Assembly (NCBI GenBank): GCA_017419065.1
Contig: JAFOMB010000052.1
Span: forward strand, 1-12,319
Source of the DNA: Erysipelotrichaceae bacterium
Lineage (GTDB): Bacteria; Bacillota_I; Bacilli_A; Erysipelotrichales; Erysipelotrichaceae
Length of the DNA stretch: 12,319 nucleotides
Reading direction: 5' to 3'
Below the pieces are notes generated by a model. That model was not told where the DNA came from. It did no database searches and was given only the letters and a program-made list of their open reading frames with translations. Below are positions 1 through 5,566 of this stretch, in pieces. A program made the translations under genes and the position numbers. Within the stretch, counting starts at the first letter, position 1. Every line of letters starts with the position of its first letter.

Positions 1-1188
1 CATCTTCTTGAGAGAAGTATAGTGATCCGCTAAAGCGCTATAGTCGACTTCTCTGACACGGAGAGTCTGATTGAGGACCTTGACTTCATCGAAGATGACC
101 TTGTAGGCATTCGGCGTATTCAGGTCGTCATTCATGGCTTCCAGGAATGCCGGATAGAGCTCATCCAGATTTCCTTCGAGGCTCTTATCGTTGGTGAGAG
201 CCTTGACTTCGCACTGCTTCAAGACAGCCGAGATCCTTTCGATCTCCTTCTTGGCCGCTTCGATGGTCTCCGGAGAATAGTTGAGGACATCTCTATAGTT
301 GACAGAAAGAAGCAGCCATCTCGTCACATTGAAGCCGAGTTCTTTGATGACGTCTTTGGCCAGTTCGATGTTGCCTAAGGACTTGGACATCTTTCCGCCG
401 TTCAGGTTCAGCATCCCGTTGTGGACCCAGTAGTTGGCTAAGCCGTGGTGATGGACGGCTTCCGACTGCGCCACTTCGTTTTCGTGGTGCGGGAAGCGCA
501 GGTCCTTGCCGCCGCCGTGGATGTCGATCGGACCGTCGCCGAACTCGTCATTGATCATGACGACGCATTCCGTATGCCAGCCCGGTCTTCCCAGACCCCA
601 AGGGGAATCCCACTTGATGCCTTCCTCGGTCTTCTTCCATAAAGTGAAATCTAAAGGATTCTTCTTTTTCCCGTTGTCGATCTCTCTGTCGGAAGCGCCC
701 GCATGGAGTTCTTCCAGGTTCTGATGAGAGAGGGAACCATAGCCCGGTACACTGTCGACGGAGAAATAGACTTCACCGTCCGCCACATAGGCATTGCCGT
801 TTTTGACCAGTTTATCGATGAAGGAGATCATCTGATCCATGGTCTCGGTGACTCTCGGTGTCGCATCCAAAGGTTCCACATGGAGGTCTCTTCTTACCGC
901 GTTGTAGGCATCGATATAGCGCTCGGCGATCTCATTCTCCGAGACGCCTTCCTCTTTGGCCTTATTGATGATCTTGTCATCGACATCGGTAAAGTTGGAG
1001 ACGAATTTGACTTTGTAGCCATCGGCTTCCAGGACTCTTCTCAGTGTATCGAACACGACGATCGGACGGGCATTGCCGATATGCGCATGGTTGTATACGG
1101 TAGGACCGCAGACATACATGTTGACTTTGCCTTCTTCGATCGGCTTGAATTCTTCTACTTTCAGTGTCTTCGTGTTATACAGTTTCAT
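1..1188 (-). CDS. cysS: Cysteinyl-tRNA synthetase (3' end outside the window)
   Basis: This class I aminoacyl-tRNA synthetase charges tRNA-Cys in the cytoplasm. The first 396 residues are present. The HIGH motif is HIGN (residues 36-39, in the NHAHIGNARP stretch) and KMSKS is at 266-270. The expected zinc ligands are Cys27, Cys208 (WHTEC), His233 and Glu237 (FPHHENE), at almost the same numbers as in the E. coli enzyme. CysRS is usually about 460-470 residues, so roughly 65-75 C-terminal residues of the helical anticodon-binding part lie beyond the edge. The ATG overlaps the end of the upstream 64-residue gene by 14 nt, and an AGGGGTG site sits about 8 nt before it, so translational coupling is likely. 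It is the last visible gene of a three-gene operon headed by the XRE/RCC1 membrane protein. No T-box or other leader lies directly in front of it. Confidence 0.97.
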   Translation of the reverse strand, partial: MKLYNTKTLKVEEFKPIEEGKVNMYVCGPTVYNHAHIGNARPIVVFDTLRRVLEADGYKVKFVSNFTDVDDKIINKAKEEGVSENEIAERYIDAYNAVRRDLHVEPLDATPRVTETMDQMISFIDKLVKNGNAYVADGEVYFSVDSVPGYGSLSHQNLEELHAGASDREIDNGKKKNPLDFTLWKKTEEGIKWDSPWGLGRPGWHTECVVMINDEFGDGPIDIHGGGKDLRFPHHENEVAQSEAVHHHGLANYWVHNGMLNLNGGKMSKSLGNIELAKDVIKELGFNVTRWLLLSVNYRDVLNYSPETIEAAKKEIERISAVLKQCEVKALTNDKSLEGNLDELYPAFLEAMNDDLNTPNAYKVIFDEVKVLNQTLRVREVDYSALADHYTSLKKM

Positions 1189-1369
1189 TCTCTTCACCCC
1201 TCAGATAAAATTGATAGATACTCTCCCGGATCCGTATCCAGGTCTTCATGTCCTTTGATGTCACGAGATCTTCTCCGGAAACTCTTCCGTCTTTGATCAT
1301 CGCGATCAGTTCTTCGTCTGTATGCATGAGCCCGTCTTTGCGGAGCTTCCACACCTTATTCTTCTCCAT
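1175..1369 (-). CDS. Small GYF_2-like (DUF4339-like) protein, 64 aa
   Basis: This is a small soluble protein with no signal peptide or membrane segment. A strand with W7 is followed by a helix (TDEELIAMIKDGRV, residues 17-30), then a DLVTSKDMKTW stretch ending at W44. This is the layout of GYF_2/DUF4339 domains (W..dG..s.eeL..li..G.i..ddlV...gm..W), which are thought to bind peptides or act as adaptors. The assignment is by pattern only. The ATG at 1369 is preferred over longer readings because AAGGTGG lies 6 nt upstream and the gene then overlaps its upstream neighbour by 14 nt. Its own end overlaps the cysS start by 14 nt. Sitting between a membrane regulator and CysRS suggests co-expression with both, but no function can be assigned. 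Confidence 0.8.
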   Translation of the reverse strand: MEKNKVWKLRKDGLMHTDEELIAMIKDGRVSGEDLVTSKDMKTWIRIRESIYQFYLRGEENETV

Positions 1370-3092
1370 TCGGCACCACCTTGCAATAGGAATATGTGAT
1401 CTGACGCTGCTGCAGTTCAGATTTCCGTATCGATTCGTGTTCATAGATACCGCTGACACCTGTCACGATGGCTTCCTCGCCTTCACAGATCTCTTCGGTC
1501 TCAACACGGGTAAGTCTCGTGATGTCGTAGTCAAGACCCTTGAGATAGGCTTCAAAGTTCGTCACGGTCTTGCCGATGAGCTCATCGAGGGTAAAGACAT
1601 CTTCCTGCGGAGGAACGTATGGGACATAGGTGAAGTTATAGACTAGAGGCGCGGAGTCCTCATAGTCATCTTCTCCCTTGGTGATGATCGTCAGTGTATA
1701 GGAGGCCTGTTCCGTGAAGTTGTCCGCACTGAAGGAGACTTCCTCGTTCCTGATGTACTGCGATAAGCCGATGCCCGCATCGATGGAGACGACATAGCCG
1801 GAGGCATTGGCCACCGGATCAAAGCGCACCGTGACCGCATCTTCGCTCATATTCAGATTGACACCGCTGACCTGAGCCAGGGTCGTCTTGAGAGATTCGC
1901 TTTTTTCAAACTGGTGATAGGTATTCTTTCCGATCCCGTAGATCTTCTCGCCGTCAAAGGCGATCAGGTATTCGTCATCGGCGTCGATGGCCTTGATATT
2001 CTCCCAGCTTTCCACTTCCGTACGGATGATGTAGCTGTCGATATCGATATGGACCTTTCCGTTTGAATCCAGACCGGCGATGAAGTTGTTGCCGCAGGCG
2101 ACATCGACGATATCGCTCCAGGTCTCCGCTTCAAAGAAGGAACGGTTCTTTGCGTAGTAGCGGACACTGCCGTCTTCTCTGACGATGACGGTATTCTCGC
2201 TGCTGCTGGCGATGTCCCGGATATCCGTGAAGTTCTTGAACATCGAAGCCCCGAAGAAATCCCCGGAGGAGAAGATCTTGCCGTCCCGGCTGATGGCGAT
2301 GGAACCTTTGTCCGAAGCATAGACTCTCTCGATATTCGAGACAGAGGAGATCTCGCACTGGCCGTTGCTGTCATCCCCGATGCACATCACCCGTCCCCGG
2401 CTGTCCACGGCCACAAGGTGGCTCTCTCCGGCCGCGATATCCGTGATGTTCTTCCAGGAAGAGATCTCTTCGATCATCTTCGGTGTCATGCCGCCATAGG
2501 TAGCCAGTCTTCCTTCACTGCCTAGCACCACGGTGAATCCCTGGCCTTCCGCGACCTTCAGGATCCCGCTTTCCGGTAATCCTTCCAGCTGTCCGTAGCT
2601 GTCATCTCCGCTTCCCTTCACACTGCCGTCATCCATGATCCAGACGACACTGCTTTCCGAGACGGAGAGGCGGTTTCTATCCTGCAGTTCTAAGGAATCC
2701 GGATCCTTGACTGGTCTTCTCATGATGGAAAGACCGATGAGGATGGAAACCAGCAGGAAAGCACCTATGAATACATACGGATACTTCTTCAACAGATTCC
2801 ATGTCCTTGTCCATACGGTCTTCTTCGGGATGAAGTACTTCAGGTTCAGTTCATCGGTATCGGTACTGGAAACGCTCTTGAGTTCGATCTCTTCACTGTT
2901 CCGAAAGAGATCATCGATGGAGACATGGTAAAAAGCGGAGAGCTTTTTCATCTGCGCATAGTTGAGCACTGCTCTTCCGTTTTCATAAGCCATATACTCT
3001 AAAGCATCGATCCCCAGTACTTCGGCGATCTGTCCCTGAGAGTAGTTATAATGCTTTCTGAGCCTGACAAGTTTTCCCGGGAGATGATTCAC
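1356..3092 (-). CDS. Membrane-anchored XRE-family protein with seven RCC1-like repeats, FN3-like and PASTA-like domains
   Basis: A 578-residue modular protein. Residues 5-63 form an XRE/Cro-type helix-turn-helix (YSQGQIAEVLGIDALEYMAYENG region) that should bind DNA in the cytoplasm. One hydrophobic helix follows at about 105-124. After it come seven RCC1-like units with turns near residues 152, 191, 230, 268, 305, 342 and 379 (for example DDGSVKGSGDD and DSRGRVMCIGDD), spaced 37-39 residues and ending near 392. That number would close one seven-bladed propeller. Residues 405-492 look like a fibronectin type III domain (VRFDPVANASGYVVSID). Residues 500-573 resemble a PASTA domain (LDELIGKTVTNFEAYLKGL), with Cys536 and Cys570 as a possible disulfide. 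With the HTH inside, everything after the helix lies outside the cell. The start is GTG: an in-frame TAA lies four codons upstream, and there is no well-spaced Shine-Dalgarno. The target genes, the ligand and any link to cysS are unknown. Confidence 0.88.
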   Translation of the reverse strand: MNHLPGKLVRLRKHYNYSQGQIAEVLGIDALEYMAYENGRAVLNYAQMKKLSAFYHVSIDDLFRNSEEIELKSVSSTDTDELNLKYFIPKKTVWTRTWNLLKKYPYVFIGAFLLVSILIGLSIMRRPVKDPDSLELQDRNRLSVSESSVVWIMDDGSVKGSGDDSYGQLEGLPESGILKVAEGQGFTVVLGSEGRLATYGGMTPKMIEEISSWKNITDIAAGESHLVAVDSRGRVMCIGDDSNGQCEISSVSNIERVYASDKGSIAISRDGKIFSSGDFFGASMFKNFTDIRDIASSSENTVIVREDGSVRYYAKNRSFFEAETWSDIVDVACGNNFIAGLDSNGKVHIDIDSYIIRTEVESWENIKAIDADDEYLIAFDGEKIYGIGKNTYHQFEKSESLKTTLAQVSGVNLNMSEDAVTVRFDPVANASGYVVSIDAGIGLSQYIRNEEVSFSADNFTEQASYTLTIITKGEDDYEDSAPLVYNFTYVPYVPPQEDVFTLDELIGKTVTNFEAYLKGLDYDITRLTRVETEEICEGEEAIVTGVSGIYEHESIRKSELQQRQITYSYCKVVPNGEE

Positions 3093-3098
3093 GCCCTT

Positions 3099-3107
3099 AT
3101 TTTAGCA
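3099..3107 (-). promoter_or_regulatory. Extended -10 promoter of the XRE/RCC1-cysS operon
   Basis: TGC-TAAAAT is a good extended -10 element (TGn plus hexamer) pointing at the operon. The usual distance puts +1 at about 3092, the first base of the GTG start codon. The -35 position (TGGAGT, 3122-3127) matches poorly, as is usual when an extended -10 is present. This is a sequence prediction only. Confidence 0.45.
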
Positions 3108-3130
3108 CGGACAGAAAGAAGACTCCACAG

Positions 3131-3165
3131 ACCCTTTAAAATTCATCTTGAATTAATCAAAGGGT
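3131..3165. repeat. Nested inverted repeat between divergent promoters, possible operator
   Basis: The outer arms are ACCCTTT (3131-3137) and AAAGGGT (3159-3165). The inner arms are ATTCA (3141-3145) and TGAAT (3149-3153) around a 3-nt centre. No T-run follows on either strand, so it is not a typical terminator. It covers the expected -35 zone of the tRNA promoter and lies about 40-75 nt upstream of the predicted start of the XRE/RCC1 operon. An operator for the adjacent XRE regulator is an inference. Confidence 0.4.
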
Positions 3166-3179
3166 TATGTTAGTATAAT
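3148..3179 (+). promoter_or_regulatory. Promoter of the tRNA cluster
   Basis: A perfect TATAAT at 3174-3179 lies 10 nt before the first tRNA base. The -35 is unclear: TTGAAT (3148-3153) is the best hexamer but with a long 20-nt spacer, and TTAATC (3153-3158) has a short 15-nt one. The -10 is well supported and the -35 is not. Confidence 0.6.
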
Positions 3180-3189
3180 TAAGCAATGT

Positions 3190-3265
3190 GCCCGAATAGC
3201 TCAGTCGGTAGAGCATCCGGCTGTTAACCGGCAGGTCACAGGTTCGAGTCCTGTTTCGGGCGCCA
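3190..3265 (+). tRNA. tRNA-Asn (GTT)
   Basis: A full cloverleaf of 76 nt. The acceptor arms are GCCCGAA and TTCGGGC, followed by discriminator G and encoded CCA. The D arm is GCTC/GAGC and the T loop is TTCGAGT. The anticodon GTT is at 3223-3225 in the loop CTGTTAA, which reads AAC and AAU. The first anticodon-stem position is a T/C mismatch; all other stem pairs form. It is the first of three tRNAs separated by 5-nt spacers. Confidence 0.97.
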
Positions 3266-3270
3266 TTGTC

Positions 3271-3347
3271 GGCGAGTTGGTGAAGCGGCTTAACACACCG
3301 CCCTTTCACGGCGGCATTCACGGGTTCGAATCCCGTACTCGTCACCA
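3271..3347 (+). tRNA. tRNA-Glu (TTC)
   Basis: A full cloverleaf of 77 nt. The acceptor arms are GGCGAGT and ACTCGTC with one G-T pair, then discriminator A and encoded CCA. The anticodon loop CTTTCAC holds TTC, which reads GAA and GAG. The T arm is CGGGTTCGAATCCCG. It begins 5 nt after tRNA-Asn. Confidence 0.97.
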
Positions 3348-3352
3348 TCTCT

Positions 3353-3428
3353 GATCCCTTAGCTCAGCTGGCAGAGCAACTGACTCTTAATCAGTGGGTC
3401 CAGGGTTCGAATCCCTGAGGGATCACCA
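3353..3428 (+). tRNA. tRNA-Lys (CTT)
   Basis: A full cloverleaf of 76 nt. The acceptor arms are GATCCCT and AGGGATC, then discriminator A and encoded CCA. The anticodon stem ACTGA/TCAGT encloses CTCTTAA, giving anticodon CTT at 3386-3388. It therefore reads only AAG, so a TTT lysine tRNA must be encoded elsewhere. It is the last tRNA before a strong terminator. Confidence 0.96.
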
Positions 3429-3437
3429 TGGGAAATG

Positions 3438-3462
3438 AAGAGCACTCCGGTGCTCTTTTTTT
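3438..3462 (+). terminator. Intrinsic terminator of the tRNA cluster
   Basis: An 8-bp perfect stem, AAGAGCAC/GTGCTCTT, with loop TCCG runs into a T tract (3456-3462). It separates the tRNA transcript from the lipoprotein gene. Confidence 0.92.
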
Positions 3463-3473
3463 ATGTCTATACA

Positions 3474-3482
3474 TGATACAAT
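3474..3482 (+). promoter_or_regulatory. Probable promoter of the lipoprotein gene
   Basis: TGA-TACAAT is an extended -10 element lying just after the tRNA terminator and about 37 nt before the start codon. The -35 zone falls in the terminator T tract and has no good hexamer. It is the only convincing promoter element in this short gap. Confidence 0.5.
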
Positions 3483-3519
3483 CTAGGTGACAGGAAAAAG
3501 TTAAAGGAGGAATACATTT

Positions 3520-4296
3520 ATGAAGAAGTTTTTTGTCGTACTCTTATGCCTTCTCCTGCTGGCAGGATGTGGAAAGAAGGAGGAGCCAAAACCGGATACA
3601 CCGTCTCAAAACGGCGGAGGAAACAGTGCTCCTGCCGATAAGAAAGAAGAAACGGAAGAACCGGATAAGTCCACGAAGTTTGAAGTGACGGTCCATGAAG
3701 ACACGATTAAAAAGGAAGCGGATGACGGAAAGGGAGAGACAGAGCGCGTCGATCTCAAACAGGTGCGCATCGAATTCTCCAGGCTGCCGAAGAACGCGGA
3801 AGAGCTCGCTTCTGTTGACAGATCCGGTGATAATGGAAGATTCCTGACGATGGCCCTGCTGATCGCTGCCTATAAGGCCTGGACACCGGAGAATGAGACG
3901 ACCTGCGAAGAGATGATGAAAGCCCTCATGAACTCGCCGTCCATGCCGGATACCTATACGAATTATACGAAATCCTTTGTGAAGGAGAGGATGATGCAGA
4001 ATGAAAAGTGGGACTATATCGCCGATGCCTACTTTGACGGATCGACCCCGGAAAACGGCTATGTCCCGGATGAACCTCTCTCTATCACACTAAGGGAATA
4101 TCCGTATCTCCCTCAGACTTCCACGATCTCCGGTACGGAACTTTTAGTAGACAAGATCGTCACGGACTTCAAGGGAGCGGATACCGAGAGGATGGTCTCC
4201 GTGTATGAAGATCCGAAGGACGGTCTCTGGTATATCTTCTCCGACAGCTACGGACCGCTGCTGGCGGATGTGAAGACACCGGAGAGATACAAGTAA
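3520..4296 (+). CDS. Secreted lipoprotein of unknown function, 258 aa
   Basis: The N-terminus is a type II signal peptide: MKK, a hydrophobic core, then lipobox LAGC with Cys17 as the predicted lipidated residue. The mature protein should be anchored on the outer face of the membrane. Residues 18-55 are a charged, low-complexity linker. From about 80 to 258 there is a folded domain with the motif YFDGSTPENGYVP (171-183), a helical stretch around 107-160 and a strand-rich end (LWYIFSDSYGPLL). I recall this TPENxYxP pattern from uncharacterised Firmicutes proteins (possibly DUF6935), but no function is known to me. The ATG has AAAGGAGG (3503-3510) 9 nt upstream. It is a single gene with its own promoter between two terminators. 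No substrate-binding or enzyme motif was recognised. Confidence 0.9.
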   Translation: MKKFFVVLLCLLLLAGCGKKEEPKPDTPSQNGGGNSAPADKKEETEEPDKSTKFEVTVHEDTIKKEADDGKGETERVDLKQVRIEFSRLPKNAEELASVDRSGDNGRFLTMALLIAAYKAWTPENETTCEEMMKALMNSPSMPDTYTNYTKSFVKERMMQNEKWDYIADAYFDGSTPENGYVPDEPLSITLREYPYLPQTSTISGTELLVDKIVTDFKGADTERMVSVYEDPKDGLWYIFSDSYGPLLADVKTPERYK

Positions 4297-4299
4297 AGC

Positions 4300-4329
4300 A
4301 AAGCCGGCAGTTCAAGCTGCCGGCTTTTT
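4300..4329. terminator. Shared terminator between convergent genes
   Basis: An 11-bp stem, AAAGCCGGCAG/CTGCCGGCTTT, has a 6-nt loop. The plus strand runs into T5 just after the lipoprotein stop. The minus strand runs into TTTGCTTT after the hydrolase stop, a weaker U tract. It probably ends both transcripts. Confidence 0.88.
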
Positions 4330-5229
4330 CTATACCTTCTCTATGATCTCTACCATGGTCTCTATCGCTTCATCGGCTTCCGGGATCGGATAAGCCGGAT
4401 AGACGTGATCGAGACCTTCGCCTATATGAAGATCACACGGGATCTTCTTTTCTTTACATAACTCATAGAACTTCACGATGTCGGGATAGAAGAATTCGTG
4501 GGTCCCGGTAAAAAGACTCACATCTCTGATCCCTTCCAGATCGCCATAGATCGGAGACAGGCGGTAGTCCCTCAGATCTGTCCCATTGGCCCAGAAGCGG
4601 GCATCGACAGACAGATCGTCGTATTTGAGTGTCGGATCGACCGGGATGTATTTTTCGATCTCCGGGTTGTCCATCACGAGATCGACCCAGGGAGACATCA
4701 GGATGAGCTTCTCCGGGGTCTTCAATCCCAGGGTGTGGAAGTACATCGCAAGGCCTAAGGCCAGTCCTCCTCCGGCGGAATCCCCCATCAGGATGATCTT
4801 CTTGTCCGGGTAGTATTCCAGCACTTTCCTGTAGAAGACTTCCATCTTCTGATAACAGTCTTCATAGTCCGCAAAAGGCGCTAACGGATACTCCGGGATG
4901 ATGAAAGGCACATCGGCCCTGGAGGTGATCTTGTCCAGCATCAGCCAGTGGAACGGCAGCATCTCTTTGACATAGGCGCCTCCATGGAGGTAGATGATGA
5001 GCTTGTCACTCTGACTTTCCACATTCATATAGAAGAGATGCATGTCTCTGGAGACGATATCGTCGATCTTTCCCCTGTCCTTTATCTTGACCAAAAGAGG
5101 AAGATCGTATTTCTTCTTTCCCTTCATCTTCCTAAAGCGGAGTATGACTTCACTCATCGTCTTTCCTTTGGGAACGATCGCCCTTCTGGCGATCTTTTCC
5201 AGGATGACAGCCTGTTTTGATTTTTCCAT
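4330..5229 (-). CDS. Alpha/beta hydrolase, HSL-type esterase/lipase family
   Basis: This is a carboxylic ester hydrolase of the hormone-sensitive-lipase group (Abhydrolase_3 type). It has no signal peptide, so it should be cytoplasmic. Counting from the first of two adjacent ATG codons, the oxyanion-hole motif HGGA is at 83-86, the nucleophile elbow GDSAGG at 150-155 with Ser152, and the catalytic His276 lies in LDHVYP. The acid position, usually Asp in a G-x-x-D context, reads GTHE, so Glu246 may be the acid, with Asp251 nearby. Two ATG codons lie side by side at 5232 and 5229. The only Shine-Dalgarno (AGGA, 5233-5236) directly abuts the first ATG, so the second is preferred, giving 299 residues. 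The natural substrate is unknown. The gene stands alone between two terminators. Its promoter is weak at best (TAAGAT, 5237-5242). Confidence 0.9.
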   Translation of the reverse strand: MEKSKQAVILEKIARRAIVPKGKTMSEVILRFRKMKGKKKYDLPLLVKIKDRGKIDDIVSRDMHLFYMNVESQSDKLIIYLHGGAYVKEMLPFHWLMLDKITSRADVPFIIPEYPLAPFADYEDCYQKMEVFYRKVLEYYPDKKIILMGDSAGGGLALGLAMYFHTLGLKTPEKLILMSPWVDLVMDNPEIEKYIPVDPTLKYDDLSVDARFWANGTDLRDYRLSPIYGDLEGIRDVSLFTGTHEFFYPDIVKFYELCKEKKIPCDLHIGEGLDHVYPAYPIPEADEAIETMVEIIEKV

Positions 5230-5246
5230 CATTCCTATCTTACTAC

Positions 5247-5275
5247 AAAAAAGAACAGGTCATATGACCTGTTCT
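5247..5275 (-). terminator. Intrinsic terminator after the SPFH operon
   Basis: A perfect 24-nt palindrome, AGAACAGGT-CATATG-ACCTGTTCT (5252-5275), is followed on the minus strand by a run of six T. It begins 3 nt after the stop of the 95-residue gene. Confidence 0.92.
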
Positions 5276-5278
5276 GTC

Positions 5279-5566
5279 TTAGAGGTACTTGCAGTCAGAG
5301 ATCTTTCTCTTGACGCCGTTCAGGATGACATAGCCGTCTTCCGGATCTTCGTGAACGATATAGCGTCTGCCGAATTCACTGTTCTCCTCGTGGTCATGGC
5401 CGTATCTATCGCAGGTGAGATCCTGCTCCTTCGGGACTCTGTGTCCGTCGGAAGAGACCGGTCCTCTCCGCAGGAAGGAAGGATTTTTGGCTTTGATGAT
5501 CTCAACGAAGGCGAATATCCAGATGGCGAATATGAGTATCGGGAATATCGTGAATAACACTTCCAT
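5279..5566 (-). CDS. Small membrane protein coupled to the stomatin-like gene, 95 aa
   Basis: A 95-residue protein with one N-terminal membrane helix (about residues 4-24), then a positive KAK, so the C-terminal part is probably cytoplasmic. The tail is polar and holds Cys52, His57 and His59 (TCDRYGHDH) plus Cys92 (DCKYL), a possible metal-binding set, and a short strand-rich segment (RYIVHEDPEDGYVILNGVKR, 68-87). The gene starts at TAATG, where its ATG shares one base with the stop of the SPFH gene, so coupling is near certain. Bacterial SPFH proteins are often paired with NfeD-like membrane proteins. This one occupies that position but is too short for a full NfeD OB-fold and shows no clear similarity to it. 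The family is unrecognised, and a role in complex with the SPFH protein is an inference. Confidence 0.85.
   Translation of the reverse strand: MEVLFTIFPILIFAIWIFAFVEIIKAKNPSFLRRGPVSSDGHRVPKEQDLTCDRYGHDHEENSEFGRRYIVHEDPEDGYVILNGVKRKISDCKYL

Noticed and set aside
703..1296. 197-codon plus-strand ORF
   Set aside because: It lies antisense to the conserved cysS coding sequence and has no family-like motifs or ribosome binding site.
3157..3348. Minus-strand ORF with an NRTRTCDLPVNSRMLYRLSY-like stretch
   Set aside because: It is the antisense of tRNA-Asn and tRNA-Glu. This is a well-known spurious protein family created by translating tRNA genes.
5252..5275. Perfect 24-nt palindrome considered as an operator
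   Set aside because: Its position 3 nt after a stop codon and the T run on the minus strand make it an intrinsic terminator.
5042..5557. 171-codon plus-strand ORF spanning two minus-strand genes
   Set aside because: It reads through the terminator palindrome and is antisense to the hydrolase and the 95-residue gene. No start signals were seen.
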